From: Kaftiobacterium sp035693805
Lineage (GTDB): Bacteria > Sysuimicrobiota > Sysuimicrobiia > Sysuimicrobiales > Kaftiobacteriaceae
Reading direction: 5' to 3'
Length of the DNA stretch: 27,286 nt
Assembly (NCBI GenBank): GCA_035693805.1
Contig: DASSGA010000230.1
Location: 1 to 27,286 of the forward strand
Shown: in pieces, positions 8,015-17,124 of the stretch
Numbering within the stretch: position 1 is the first letter of the stretch
Layout: each line of letters begins with the position of its first letter
Translations under genes and position numbers: made by a program
Notes under the pieces: model-generated
Seen by the model: only the letters and a program-made list of their open reading frames with translations
Told to the model about the DNA's origin: nothing
Database searches by the model: none

Positions 8015-8633
8015 GCTGGACGCCTCCGACGACCCCGCGGCGGCCATAGAACAGGCCGAAGAAGTACCGCGAGAAGACGAAGTAGATGCAGTGGCGGATC
8101 TTGGTGAGCGGGATGGCGATGAGCGTCGCCGCCCCCGCGATGAAGAACGCCGCGCTCCAGCGTGGATCCCACCAGGCCGCGGCGGCCGTGCTCAAAAACG
8201 CGCTCACGAGCGCCACTGAGAACAGATCGTCCGGGGTGCTCACCGTCCGCAGGCTGCGCTCAACCACGCGCGCCACGAGGCCCGCCCACCCGGCCAGCGC
8301 ACCGATGAGCGCCACCGCGACGATGAGCCAGCGGACCGCCGCCGGCATCCCCGGCGCCCAGGGCGACAGCGTGAGCCCCAGGAATCCCGCGGCGATGCCG
8401 GCATGGAAAACGATGCCGCGCAGGTAGGCCAGAAGGTGAATCCGCGTGCTCTCCTTGGCCCAGGGCATCATCCCCCAGGTGAAGGCGTACAGCACGCCGC
8501 GCCCGGGCGACCCGGCCACGCGCGAACGCTCGGGCCGGCACGGCCGGCCCAGGAGCCACCGTAGGCGCAGCCCCACCCCGGCGGCGGCAACGACGCCCGA
8601 GGCAACCAGGACGATCGTCCACACCGCGGTCAT
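8007..8633 (-). CDS. NarI/DsrM-like integral membrane subunit
   Basis: A 208-residue protein with about five hydrophobic segments (near residues 3-22, 68-90, 100-120, 136-152 and 160-176) and histidines at 66, 77 and 181 that could ligate b-type haem, as in NarI, DsrM and HdrE. It would anchor the following HdrD/DsrK-like protein to the membrane and exchange electrons with the quinone pool. It starts immediately after the TusA stop (TAGATG) and overlaps the Fe-S gene by 8 bases, which ties the two together as one complex. The haem ligands are inferred from position; similarity is to the general family and not a specific characterised member. Confidence 0.75.
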   Translation of the reverse strand: MTAVWTIVLVASGVVAAAGVGLRLRWLLGRPCRPERSRVAGSPGRGVLYAFTWGMMPWAKESTRIHLLAYLRGIVFHAGIAAGFLGLTLSPWAPGMPAAVRWLIVAVALIGALAGWAGLVARVVERSLRTVSTPDDLFSVALVSAFLSTAAAAWWDPRWSAAFFIAGAATLIAIPLTKIRHCIYFVFSRYFFGLFYGRRGVVGGVQHE

Positions 8634-8873
8634 CTACTTCACCCGCCGCACCGCGAAGGCGATGATCTTGTCCTCGCGCGTGATCCGGATCAGTTGATGC
8701 CCGGTCGTCCGGCACCAGGCGGGGATATCCGCCATCACGCCGGGGTCGGTCGCCGTCGCCTCAATCACCTCACCGATGGCCACCGTCTTGATGGCCTGCG
8801 CCATCTTCACCACCGGGATCGGGCACAGCAGGCCTTTGAGGTCGAGCGTCTTGCCCGTCTGCACTGCGTCCAT
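8634..8873 (-). CDS. tusA: TusA-family sulfurtransferase
   Basis: A 79-residue sulfur-carrier protein. The hallmark CPxP motif reads LLCPIPVVK with the persulfide-carrying cysteine at residue 17, followed by the usual beta-alpha fold (IEATATDPGVMADIPAWCRTTGH). TusA proteins pass sulfane sulfur between donors such as rhodanese or DsrE proteins and acceptors. Here it sits between a DsrE2-like gene and the membrane/Fe-S pair, so a role in feeding sulfur to, or accepting it from, the HdrD-like complex is likely (inference). AAGGAGGAG precedes the ATG. Any role in tRNA thiolation is less likely given the neighbours. Confidence 0.93.
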   Translation of the reverse strand: MDAVQTGKTLDLKGLLCPIPVVKMAQAIKTVAIGEVIEATATDPGVMADIPAWCRTTGHQLIRITREDKIIAFAVRRVK

Positions 8874-8891
8874 CCTGCTCCTCCTTGTCGA

Positions 8892-9407
8892 TCAGATGAA
8901 CAGCGTCGCCTTCGACTGTGTGGCGACTTCGAGCATCGCGGCGACGCCCGCCACGTCGCTCACCTGGTCGATGAGATCCTCACGGTCGATTTCCATCACG
9001 TCCATGCTCATCTGACAGGCCAGCATCTTCACCCCCAGGTCGATCGCGAGCTGCCGCAGCTCGGCGACGGGGGTCACCCGCTTCGCGCTCATCATCTGCT
9101 TGAACATCCAGCGGCCCGCGCCGCCGAAGTTCATCTTGCTCGGGCCGACGCCGTCGATGTCGTGCAGGAACCCGCCCAGCATCCGGCCCATCAGGCTGCG
9201 CCCGGTCCGGGTGTGCTTCTTGAGCGCCTGCAGCCCCCAGAACGTGAAGAACATCGTCACGTCCATCCCCGACGCTGCCGCGCCCGTGGCGATGTTGAAT
9301 GCGGCCACGAGACGGTCCATCTCGCCGCTGAAGACGATCATCGTGAGCTTGTTGGCGGTCGCCACCTCCGGTGCAGTGACCGGCGCGGGTGCCGTCTGGA
9401 CTGCCAT
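8892..9407 (-). CDS. DsrE2-like (DsrE/DsrF/DrsH family) sulfur-carrier protein
   Basis: A 171-residue protein of the DsrE2 type. After a short A/P/V-rich leader, residues 20-170 hold KLTMIVFSGEMDRLVAAFNI, DVTMFFTFWGLQALKK and VKMLACQMSMDVMEI; the single cysteine at 131 matches the conserved persulfide-carrying position. Family members hold sulfane sulfur and exchange it with TusA, which is encoded 18 bases downstream. It is the first gene of the minus-strand sulfur operon, and a CsoR-family gene diverges from it. Some DsrE2 proteins are membrane-associated; no transmembrane helix is obvious here. Confidence 0.9.
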   Translation of the reverse strand: MAVQTAPAPVTAPEVATANKLTMIVFSGEMDRLVAAFNIATGAAASGMDVTMFFTFWGLQALKKHTRTGRSLMGRMLGGFLHDIDGVGPSKMNFGGAGRWMFKQMMSAKRVTPVAELRQLAIDLGVKMLACQMSMDVMEIDREDLIDQVSDVAGVAAMLEVATQSKATLFI

Positions 9408-9446
9408 CGCTCCTCACTCCCCTCGCACTGCTCGGGATCCGCCGTG

Positions 9447-9460
9447 TACTCCCGGGGGTA
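9447..9460. promoter_or_regulatory. Operator-like palindrome 1 (sulfur operon side)
   Basis: TACTCCCGGGGGTA is a 14-bp near-perfect palindrome of the GC-tract type bound by CsoR-family repressors. It lies 40 bases before the DsrE2 start codon, where it could block transcription of the minus-strand operon. It shares its left half, TACTCCC, and its 14-bp layout with site 2. Confidence 0.55.
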
Positions 9461-9561
9461 TCCCGCGCTCACCGTACGCCCGCAGGGACGCGGTCACAAT
9501 CAGGCTGCTCTACGATGTTTATCGGGCCCGCACCCGATGGCGCCGATACCCGAATGAGCCA

Positions 9562-9567
9562 TATACT
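9562..9567 (+). promoter_or_regulatory. Candidate -10 element of the CsoR-family gene
   Basis: TATACT lies 40 bases before the start codon at 9608. It overlaps operator-like site 2, as expected for an autorepressed promoter. No clear -35 is present at 16-18 bases. Confidence 0.4.
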
Positions 9568-9577
9568 CCCCCCAGTA
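9564..9577. promoter_or_regulatory. Operator-like palindrome 2 (regulator side)
   Basis: TACTCCCCCCAGTA has inverted arms TACT/AGTA around a C6 tract and matches site 1 in length and left half. It overlaps the -10 candidate of the regulator gene. A further perfect palindrome, GTACCGGCGGTAC, follows at 9575-9587. Confidence 0.5.
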
Positions 9578-9607
9578 CCGGCGGTACGCTCAACGGGGAG
9601 GCGCCCG

Positions 9608-9883
9608 ATGGCGCAGTTCGGGTCCGAGGTGGCGAAAGCCGCAGCGCTACGCTTGCGGCGCATCGAGGGGCAGATCAAGGGACTTCAGCGGATGCTGGTG
9701 GAGGACCGGGACTGCACCGAGATCGCGCAGCAGATCGCCGCCGCGCGCGCCGCGCTCGACCGCGTGGCGGTAGACCTCATCTCAGCCGGATTGGAGAGCT
9801 GCCTCCGCCTGGAGTTGGAAGGCAAGCCGCACGGGCGCACCACCCTGCACAAGCTCCAGCGTACCTTCTTGATGCTCCGGTAG
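9608..9883 (+). CDS. CsoR-family repressor, CstR-like (persulfide sensor) by residue pattern
   Basis: A 91-residue all-helical DNA-binding regulator (LRRIEGQIKGLQRMLVEDRDC is the family signature region, residues 16-36). Copper-sensing CsoR uses Cys-His-Cys at the positions equivalent to 36, 61 and 65. Here Cys36 and Cys65 are present, but residue 61 is glycine, the pattern known for the persulfide sensor CstR, whose two cysteines cross-link through sulfane sulfur. The divergent sulfur-carrier operon supports that role. GGGGAGG six bases before the ATG at 9608 fixes the start; the frame is open further upstream but without a ribosome site. It converges on the aldo/keto reductase gene with a 2-base gap. 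Confidence 0.87.
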   Translation: MAQFGSEVAKAAALRLRRIEGQIKGLQRMLVEDRDCTEIAQQIAAARAALDRVAVDLISAGLESCLRLELEGKPHGRTTLHKLQRTFLMLR

Positions 9884-9885
9884 CC

Positions 9886-10857
9886 TCAGTCAGACCAGGG
9901 GGCCGGGTCGCGCACCCAGCGATGTCGGCGCAGCTGGGCCATGAGATCGTCCGGCAGCCTCGTCCCGTCGCTCACGGAGGCATTCGCCGCCACGTGCGAG
10001 GGTTTCCGCATCCCCGGGACCACGGTCGAGACGGTCGGATGCTGCAGGATGAAGCGCAAGGCGAGCTCGGGCAGCGTCATCCCGGGCGGCACGATCTTCT
10101 TCAGGGTGGCCACCCGGTCGAGCGTCGGCAGCAGATTCTCCCGCGTGAAGTAGCGGTTCCGCCAGTCACCTGCCGGCCAGCGGCTCTCCTTCGTCAGCGT
10201 TCCCGCAAGCGAGCCTTCGTCGAAAGGCACGCGGGCGATCACCGCCACCCCGAGCTGCTCGCAGCGCGGGAGGAGCTCGTCCTCCGGATTCTGGTCGAAG
10301 ATGTTGTAGATGACCTGGACCGCGTCGATCAGCCCCGTCTCCAGGGTGTCGAGCACGTTCGCCGGCTCCCAGCGGTTGACGCTGACCCCCCAGGCCCGGA
10401 CCATCCCCGCGTCTTTCAGCGCGCGCACCTCGCGCTGCCAGCGGGGGTCGCGCGCCCAGCGGTCGTTCCAGACATGGAACTGCATCAGGTCGATGGCGGG
10501 GACGCCAAGGTTGGCGAGGCTCTTCTCGGTGTAGGCCCGGATATGCTGCGGCGAGAAGACATCCTCGAGGTCGGCGTCGGAGGGCGCCGGCCAGCGGAGG
10601 TTCGCGGGCGGGATCTTCGTCGCCACGTACAGCCTGGCGCCGGGGTTGGCGCTCACCAGACGGCCGAGGAGCCGCTCGCTGTGCCCGTCCCCGTAGGCCC
10701 AGGCGGTGTCAAAGATGTTGACGCCGAGATCGACGGCCCGCTGCAGCGAGACGGCTGACTCGGCGTCATCCGATCCGGTCCAGCCAGCCAGCCCCCACAT
10801 CCCGTAGCCGACCTCGCTGACCCGCCAGCCGGCCCGGCCGAACGGACGATAGCGCAT
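9886..10857 (-). CDS. Aldo/keto reductase
   Basis: A 323-residue NADPH-dependent oxidoreductase with the (beta/alpha)8 fold. The catalytic tetrad is visible as Asp50 (NIFDTAWAYG), Tyr55, Lys81 (VATKIPP) and His128 (MQFHVW). The C-terminal cofactor region includes STVVPGMRKPSHVAANA. Substrate cannot be assigned; the length and N-terminus fit the YhdN/general-stress group. Its ATG overlaps the stop of the aconitase gene by one base (TGATG), so the two are translated together, though no metabolic link is obvious. Confidence 0.9.
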   Translation of the reverse strand: MRYRPFGRAGWRVSEVGYGMWGLAGWTGSDDAESAVSLQRAVDLGVNIFDTAWAYGDGHSERLLGRLVSANPGARLYVATKIPPANLRWPAPSDADLEDVFSPQHIRAYTEKSLANLGVPAIDLMQFHVWNDRWARDPRWQREVRALKDAGMVRAWGVSVNRWEPANVLDTLETGLIDAVQVIYNIFDQNPEDELLPRCEQLGVAVIARVPFDEGSLAGTLTKESRWPAGDWRNRYFTRENLLPTLDRVATLKKIVPPGMTLPELALRFILQHPTVSTVVPGMRKPSHVAANASVSDGTRLPDDLMAQLRRHRWVRDPAPWSD

Positions 10858-13580
10858 CAGTGGATCAGCTTCCGCACCACGTAGGGCAGGATGCCTCCGT
10901 GCCGGTAGTATTCCACGTCGATCGGCGTGTCCAACCGCGCCGTCACCTGGAAGGTCCGCTCGGTGCCGTCCTGGCGCGCGGCACGGACCGTGACCTTCTG
11001 CCCCGGTCGAAGCCCCTGAGTGATACCGGCGATGTCGAAGAGTTCGCTGCCGTCCAGACCGAGCGTCTCTGGAGAATCGCCGGTCTGGAACTCAAGCGGC
11101 AGGATGCCCATCCCCACGAGGTTGCTGCGGTGGATGCGCTCGAAGCTCTGCGCGATCACGGCCCGCACCCCCAGGAGCATCGGCCCTTTCGCCGCCCAGT
11201 CGCGCGAGCTGCCGGAACCGTACTCCGCTCCCGCGAGGACGACCAGCGGCGTGCCCTCCGCCTGGTAGCGCATCGCAGCGTCGTAGATCGGCAGCAGCTC
11301 ACCCGAGGGGATGTGCGTGGTCCAGCCCCCCTCGCGCCCCCCGGCGAGCCGATTGCGCAGGCGGACGTTGGCGAACGTCCCCCGCATCAGGACCTCGTGG
11401 TTCCCGCGCCGTGCGCCGTAGGTGTTGAAATCGAGCGGCTGCACGCCGTGGGCGATGAGGTACGCGCCGGCCGGGCTGTCCTTGGGGATAGCCCCGGCCG
11501 GGGAGATGTGGTCCGTCGTGACGGATCCGCCGAGCCAGGCCAGCACGCGTGCGCCGCGGATGTCCTCCGGCGCCTGCGGCACCGCCGCCAGGCCCTCGAA
11601 GAACGGCGGGTGCTGCACATACGTGGAGGCCGGATCCCAGTGATAGACCTCGCTCTCGGGCACCGGGAGCATGCGCCAGGTCTCGTCGCCGTGGAAGACG
11701 TCCCGGTAACGCTCGGCGAACAGGTGAGATGAGACCGCACGGTGGATCACCGCGCGGATCTCCTCATCACGCGGCCAGAGGTCGCGCAGGTACACCGGGT
11801 GCCCCACGCGGTCCACGCCGAGCGGATCCTTCGTAAGATCAAGGCTCACGGTGCCGGCGAGCGCGTAGACCACGACGAGCGGCGGCGAGGCCAGGTAGCT
11901 GGCGCGGACGAGCGGGTGGATGCGGCCCTCGAAGTTGCGGTTGCCGCTCAGGACCGCGACGGTGACGAGGTCGTTGGCCTGGATGGCATCCGAGATCGGC
12001 TGCAGCAACGGACCGCTGTTTCCGATGCAGGTGGTGCAGCCGTAGCCCACGGTGTGGAAGCCGAGGGCCTCGAGGTACTCCGTCAGCCCTGCGCGCTCGA
12101 GGTACGCCGTGACCACCGCCGACCCGGGGGCCAGGCTTGTCTTGACGGTGGGCGGGACGGAGAGCCCGCGCTCCACGGCCCTCTTCGCCACCAGCCCGGC
12201 CGCGATCATCACCTCGGGGTTCGAGGTGTTGGTGCACGAGGTGATCGCCGCGATCACCACCGAGCCGTGCGCGAGCTCGCCCGCTCGGTCGCCGATGCGC
12301 ACCTGCGTTGCGGGTGCCCGCTCCGCGATCGCCACGCTTCCCGCCGGGCCGCCGGGAGCGGTGGCCGCCATGCGGTCGGCGTACGCCGCGCGGAAGTTCG
12401 GCCCCACGCCCGACAGCGCGACCCGGTCCTGCGGACGGCGCGGGCCGGCCATGCTCGGCTGGACCGCGGAGAGGTCCAACTCCACGACCTGGTCGTAGAC
12501 CGGCTCGGGGGTGGCCGGCGTGCGGTACATCCTCTGCGCGCGGGCGTAGGCCTCGATCAACGAGATCTGCGCCGCGGATCGTCCGGTCAGACGGAGATAT
12601 GCCAGCGTCTCGTCATCGATGGGGAACATCGTCGCGGTGGCGCCGAATTCCGGCGACATGTTGGCGATGGTGGCGCGATCAGGCAGGGTCAGCGCGCCGA
12701 GGCTGGGGCCGAAGCACTCCACGAACTTGCCGACGACGCCCACCTGCCGCAGCGTCTCCGTCACGGTGAGCACGAGGTCGGTCGCGGTGACGCCATCGGC
12801 GAGTTGCCCGACGAGGCGCAGGCCGACCACCTCGGGCCGGGTCAGGTATACGGGCTGGCCGAGCAGCACCGCCTCGGCCTCGATGCCCCCCACGCCCCAG
12901 CCGAGCACCCCGAGGCCGTTGATCATCGTCGTGTGCGAATCGGTGCCGACCAGCGTATCGGGCAGCGCCTCGGTCGTCCCGTCCGGTCCCGGGCGGGTGT
13001 CGACGACCCGCGCCAGGTACTCCAGGTTCACCTGATGCACGATGCCCGTCCCCGGAGGCACGACGCGCATGTTGTCGAAAGCGCGCTGCGCCCAGCGCAG
13101 CAGCAGGTAGCGCTCACGGTTGCGGGCGTACTCGAACGCGACGTTGCGCTCGAAGGCCAGGCGTGTGCCGTAGACGTCCACCTGCACGGAGTGGTCGATC
13201 ACGAGGTCGGCGGGGACGATCGGATTGACGCGGCGCGGGTCGCCGCCGAGCCGTCGCACCGCGTCGCGCATCGCGGCCAGGTCGACGATCACCGGCACGC
13301 CGGTGAAATCTTGCAGCAGCACCCGGGACGGCAGGAACGGGAACTCGCCCGCCCCGGCAAGCCCGGGCTGCCACGCCGCCACCATCGCCACGTCCTGATC
13401 GGTGAACGGACCGCTCCCAGCGTGGCGGAGCACATTCTCGAGCAGGACCTTCACCGTGTATGGCAGATGGTCCAATCCCACGGCGATCCGGTCCCCCAGC
13501 GCGGCGAGGGGGTAGTAGGCCACGGTGGCATCGCCCGTCCGCAGCGTGCTGCGTACGGTCTTCGTGTGCTGACGTGACAC
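10857..13580 (-). CDS. acnA: Aconitate hydratase (AcnA/IRP type)
   Basis: Interconverts citrate and isocitrate in the TCA cycle, in the cytoplasm. At 907 residues it has the normal AcnA length. The three [4Fe-4S] ligands are visible: one cysteine in TSCTNTSNPEV (about residue 449) and two in GYGCTTCIGNSGPL (about 515 and 518). Substrate-binding signatures include VGTDSHTTMINGLGVLGWGVGG and the C-terminal swivel-domain motif GAEYGSGSSRDWAAKG. The GTG start at 13580 follows AGGAGGG by seven bases. The aldo/keto reductase follows with a 1-base overlap. The assignment is secure. Confidence 0.97.
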   Translation of the reverse strand: MSRQHTKTVRSTLRTGDATVAYYPLAALGDRIAVGLDHLPYTVKVLLENVLRHAGSGPFTDQDVAMVAAWQPGLAGAGEFPFLPSRVLLQDFTGVPVIVDLAAMRDAVRRLGGDPRRVNPIVPADLVIDHSVQVDVYGTRLAFERNVAFEYARNRERYLLLRWAQRAFDNMRVVPPGTGIVHQVNLEYLARVVDTRPGPDGTTEALPDTLVGTDSHTTMINGLGVLGWGVGGIEAEAVLLGQPVYLTRPEVVGLRLVGQLADGVTATDLVLTVTETLRQVGVVGKFVECFGPSLGALTLPDRATIANMSPEFGATATMFPIDDETLAYLRLTGRSAAQISLIEAYARAQRMYRTPATPEPVYDQVVELDLSAVQPSMAGPRRPQDRVALSGVGPNFRAAYADRMAATAPGGPAGSVAIAERAPATQVRIGDRAGELAHGSVVIAAITSCTNTSNPEVMIAAGLVAKRAVERGLSVPPTVKTSLAPGSAVVTAYLERAGLTEYLEALGFHTVGYGCTTCIGNSGPLLQPISDAIQANDLVTVAVLSGNRNFEGRIHPLVRASYLASPPLVVVYALAGTVSLDLTKDPLGVDRVGHPVYLRDLWPRDEEIRAVIHRAVSSHLFAERYRDVFHGDETWRMLPVPESEVYHWDPASTYVQHPPFFEGLAAVPQAPEDIRGARVLAWLGGSVTTDHISPAGAIPKDSPAGAYLIAHGVQPLDFNTYGARRGNHEVLMRGTFANVRLRNRLAGGREGGWTTHIPSGELLPIYDAAMRYQAEGTPLVVLAGAEYGSGSSRDWAAKGPMLLGVRAVIAQSFERIHRSNLVGMGILPLEFQTGDSPETLGLDGSELFDIAGITQGLRPGQKVTVRAARQDGTERTFQVTARLDTPIDVEYYRHGGILPYVVRKLIH

Positions 13581-13624
13581 CGGAGACCCTCCTGATGGGT
13601 GCGGACGACTCGCACCACTCCCAC

Positions 13625-13630
13625 AGTATA
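13625..13630 (-). promoter_or_regulatory. Candidate -10 element for acnA
   Basis: Read on the minus strand, TATACT lies 44 bases upstream of the GTG start at 13580. The -35 region is weak. The same hexamer occurs upstream of the GltD-type and CsoR-family genes. Confidence 0.4.
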
Positions 13631-13682
13631 CAACGCGGGTGCGGAACGCTCATCTTCCATGCGGGGGAACGAGTGCGGTGAT

Positions 13683-14093
13683 CTAACCCGCGGGAGGATG
13701 GTGCAGTGCCGTCCGGATCATCGCGATGAGATCCCGGCAGACACGGGCCTTCGGCACGGCGCCGTCCGCGCCCATCGCCCTGGCGGCCCTCGCGTAGTCA
13801 TCCGTCCGCTCGCCGGGGAGCAGCGCGACGATGATCAGCCCGGGGTTGAGTTGCTTCGCGGCCAGGCAGCCGGGTAGACCGGTGTCGCCGAAGAGCCACG
13901 GATCCACCACCAGGATGTCGGGGCGGGTCTCGCGGATCATGCGGATCGCGTCCTCCATCGTCGCGGCGCTGCCGGCCAGCTCGAAGCCGCTGTCGCCGAA
14001 GAGGACCATGCCGATCGCTTCACGCGCGGCGGCGTGCGGGTCGGCGACGATGACCCGGTAGGGACGCGGCAGGGGACGGCGGGCGACGCTCAT
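13683..14093 (-). CDS. Stand-alone response-regulator receiver domain protein, atypical
   Basis: About 136 residues consisting of one receiver domain and no output domain, like CheY or Spo0F. The fold pattern is clear: RVIVADPHAAAREAIGMVL (first strand and helix), phosphoacceptor Asp64 in ILVVDPWL, and Lys115 in GAVPKA. The usual acidic pair before helix 1 is reduced to a single Asp18, and the conserved Thr/Ser after strand 4 is replaced (VALLPG), so phosphorylation signalling may be altered. The ATG at 14093 gives a normal receiver start but has no clear ribosome site; the frame stays open to an ATG at 14210 through a region that looks like structured leader instead of protein. No histidine kinase is nearby. 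Confidence 0.75.
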   Translation of the reverse strand: MSVARRPLPRPYRVIVADPHAAAREAIGMVLFGDSGFELAGSAATMEDAIRMIRETRPDILVVDPWLFGDTGLPGCLAAKQLNPGLIIVALLPGERTDDYARAARAMGADGAVPKARVCRDLIAMIRTALHHPPAG

Positions 14094-14110
14094 CTGTGCA
14101 CGATGGACCG

Positions 14111-14193
14111 GCGGGCACCGCGCGTCGGCCCCCGTGGGGGTGGCAATCGCAACGGGGCGTGTGGGCGCCCCTCTCCTCCGAGGCGGTGCCCGC
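14111..14193 (-). other. Structured leader upstream of the receiver gene (possible three-way junction)
   Basis: An 11-bp perfect inverted repeat (14111-14121 with 14183-14193) encloses two smaller hairpins, CCCCC/GGGGG at 14129-14140 and GGGGCG/CGCCCC at 14154-14171. On RNA this would form a closing stem with two arms directly before the ATG at 14093. In DNA this GC-rich, about one 11-bp repeat of this span is expected by chance per window, so caution is needed. Confidence 0.35.
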
Positions 14194-14234
14194 GCGTCTT
14201 TGCCCCGCATGGTAGCAGGGAACCGCCCCCCCCA

Positions 14235-14262
14235 CTATCCGCCACGAGGCTGATTCGGATAG
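14235..14262. other. Inverted repeat between the AlkD-like and receiver genes
   Basis: CTATCCG (14235-14241) and CGGATAG (14256-14262) form a 7-bp stem with a 14-base loop in the gap 14211-14292. It could be an operator or a weak terminator for the PTS-AlkD unit; no U-tract follows on the minus strand, only a run of G. Confidence 0.3.
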
Positions 14263-14292
14263 GGTGCAGGCCCGATACCGCCCCAGGAGGGA

Positions 14293-14946
14293 TCAGCGCT
14301 CCAGTTCCCGCAGGGCATCTCTGGCGATCCACCGCGCGCTCCGGGAATCCGACCGCAACAGGCCCTGCGCCGTCTGGATCGCCTCTCGCCGCAATCCGGG
14401 ACTGCGTTTCCCGATCTGCCGCAGCGCCCAGTTCACGGCCTTGCGCACGAAGTTGCGGTCGTCATCAGACCGCCGCACGATGAGCGGAAGGAAGCGCGAG
14501 AAGCGCGCATCGGGGGCCGCTTTGTCCGCCACCGCCAGCGTCGCCATCATCACGAATCCCGCCCGGCGCACGAACTCCTCCTCGCGCGCGCTCCACTCAA
14601 CCGCCTTGCGGTAGGCGACCGACGTGGCGCGGAACAGATTCCCGCACACCTGGTCGCACACGTCCCAGGAGTCGAAGTCGCGGACCCAGCGTTCCATCTG
14701 GCGCTCCGTGACCTCTTCCGGATCGTCGATCATCGACGCCAGGATCCGTGCCTCATGGATCCCGGAGGCCCACAGCTCCCCGGCCAGGCGGTGATCCCGG
14801 CCGGCGCGGCGGGCCAGACGGCGCAGGTGCGGGATGCCGATGCCGAGGGTGCCGCGGGGATTGATGCCGAAGCGGGCCATCCCCGCGACATTGGCCGGAT
14901 TGGCCAGAGCGCGCAGCTCGCGCAGGACCTCAGGAGCGGTCCTCAT
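14293..14946 (-). CDS. DNA alkylation repair protein, AlkD-like HEAT-repeat family
   Basis: A 217-residue all-helical protein of the AlkD glycosylase-like family, which excises or flips alkylated bases. The family core reads ERWVRDFDSWDVCDQVCGNL (about residues 85-104), with Trp94 and Asp98 at the spacing of the catalytic Trp/Asp pair, then EFVRRAGFVMM and the C-terminal FVRKAVNWALRQIGK. It is slightly shorter than the best-studied members. Its ATG overlaps the end of the PTS IIA gene by 17 bases and follows GGTGGAGG, so it is carried in the PTS operon although its job is unrelated. The family is firm; activity is inferred. Confidence 0.88.
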   Translation of the reverse strand: MRTAPEVLRELRALANPANVAGMARFGINPRGTLGIGIPHLRRLARRAGRDHRLAGELWASGIHEARILASMIDDPEEVTERQMERWVRDFDSWDVCDQVCGNLFRATSVAYRKAVEWSAREEEFVRRAGFVMMATLAVADKAAPDARFSRFLPLIVRRSDDDRNFVRKAVNWALRQIGKRSPGLRREAIQTAQGLLRSDSRSARWIARDALRELER

Positions 14947-15405
14947 ACGCCTCCACCGCGGCCAGGATCTCCTCCGGCCGCTCTGCGCGCAGCAGCGCCG
15001 CCCGCCGCGTCTCCTCCGCCAGGAGCCCGGCCAGTGTGGCCAGCGCCTGCGTGTGCGATCGGTTGTCGGTCGCGGCTAGGGCGATGACCAGCGTAACGGG
15101 ATCGTTCTGCGGATGCCCGAAGGGGACCGGCCGGGCCAGCGCCACCACCGACAGCCCCACGCGCAGGACCGCCGGGGAGGGACGCGCGTGCGGCAGGGCG
15201 ATGCCGGGTGCGATCACCATGTACGGCCCCATCGCCTCGATCGCAGCGATCATCTCGCCCGTATACGCGGGCGTCGTGGCCCCGCTGCTGGCCAGGGCCT
15301 CGCCCGCAGCGGTGACCGCCGCGCGCCAGTCCGCCGCCTCGACACCGACCCTGATCGCGCTGCGGGGAAGCAGTGCGGACAGGGCGTGGGACCCCTCAGC
15401 CATCC

Positions 15406-15409
<4 letters not shown>
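14930..15409 (-). CDS. PTS system EIIA component, mannitol/fructose/ascorbate (UlaC-like) type
   Basis: A cytoplasmic phosphocarrier of about 157-159 residues that takes phosphate from HPr and passes it to EIIB. The phosphorylated histidine is His74 in the motif GIALPHARP, preceded by GEMIAAIEAMGPYMVIAPG, typical of the PTS_EIIA_2 family. The GTG at 15409 overlaps the EI stop (GTGA); an ATG at 15403 is an alternative start two codons later. It completes the set of PTS proteins encoded here and should pair with the UlaA-type IIC and IIB upstream. Confidence 0.92.

Positions 15410-17124
<1,715 letters not shown>

Noticed and set aside
11742..13577. Long open frame on the plus strand opposite acnA
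   Set aside because: The composition is that of an antisense shadow with no conserved motif; aconitase on the other strand is certain.
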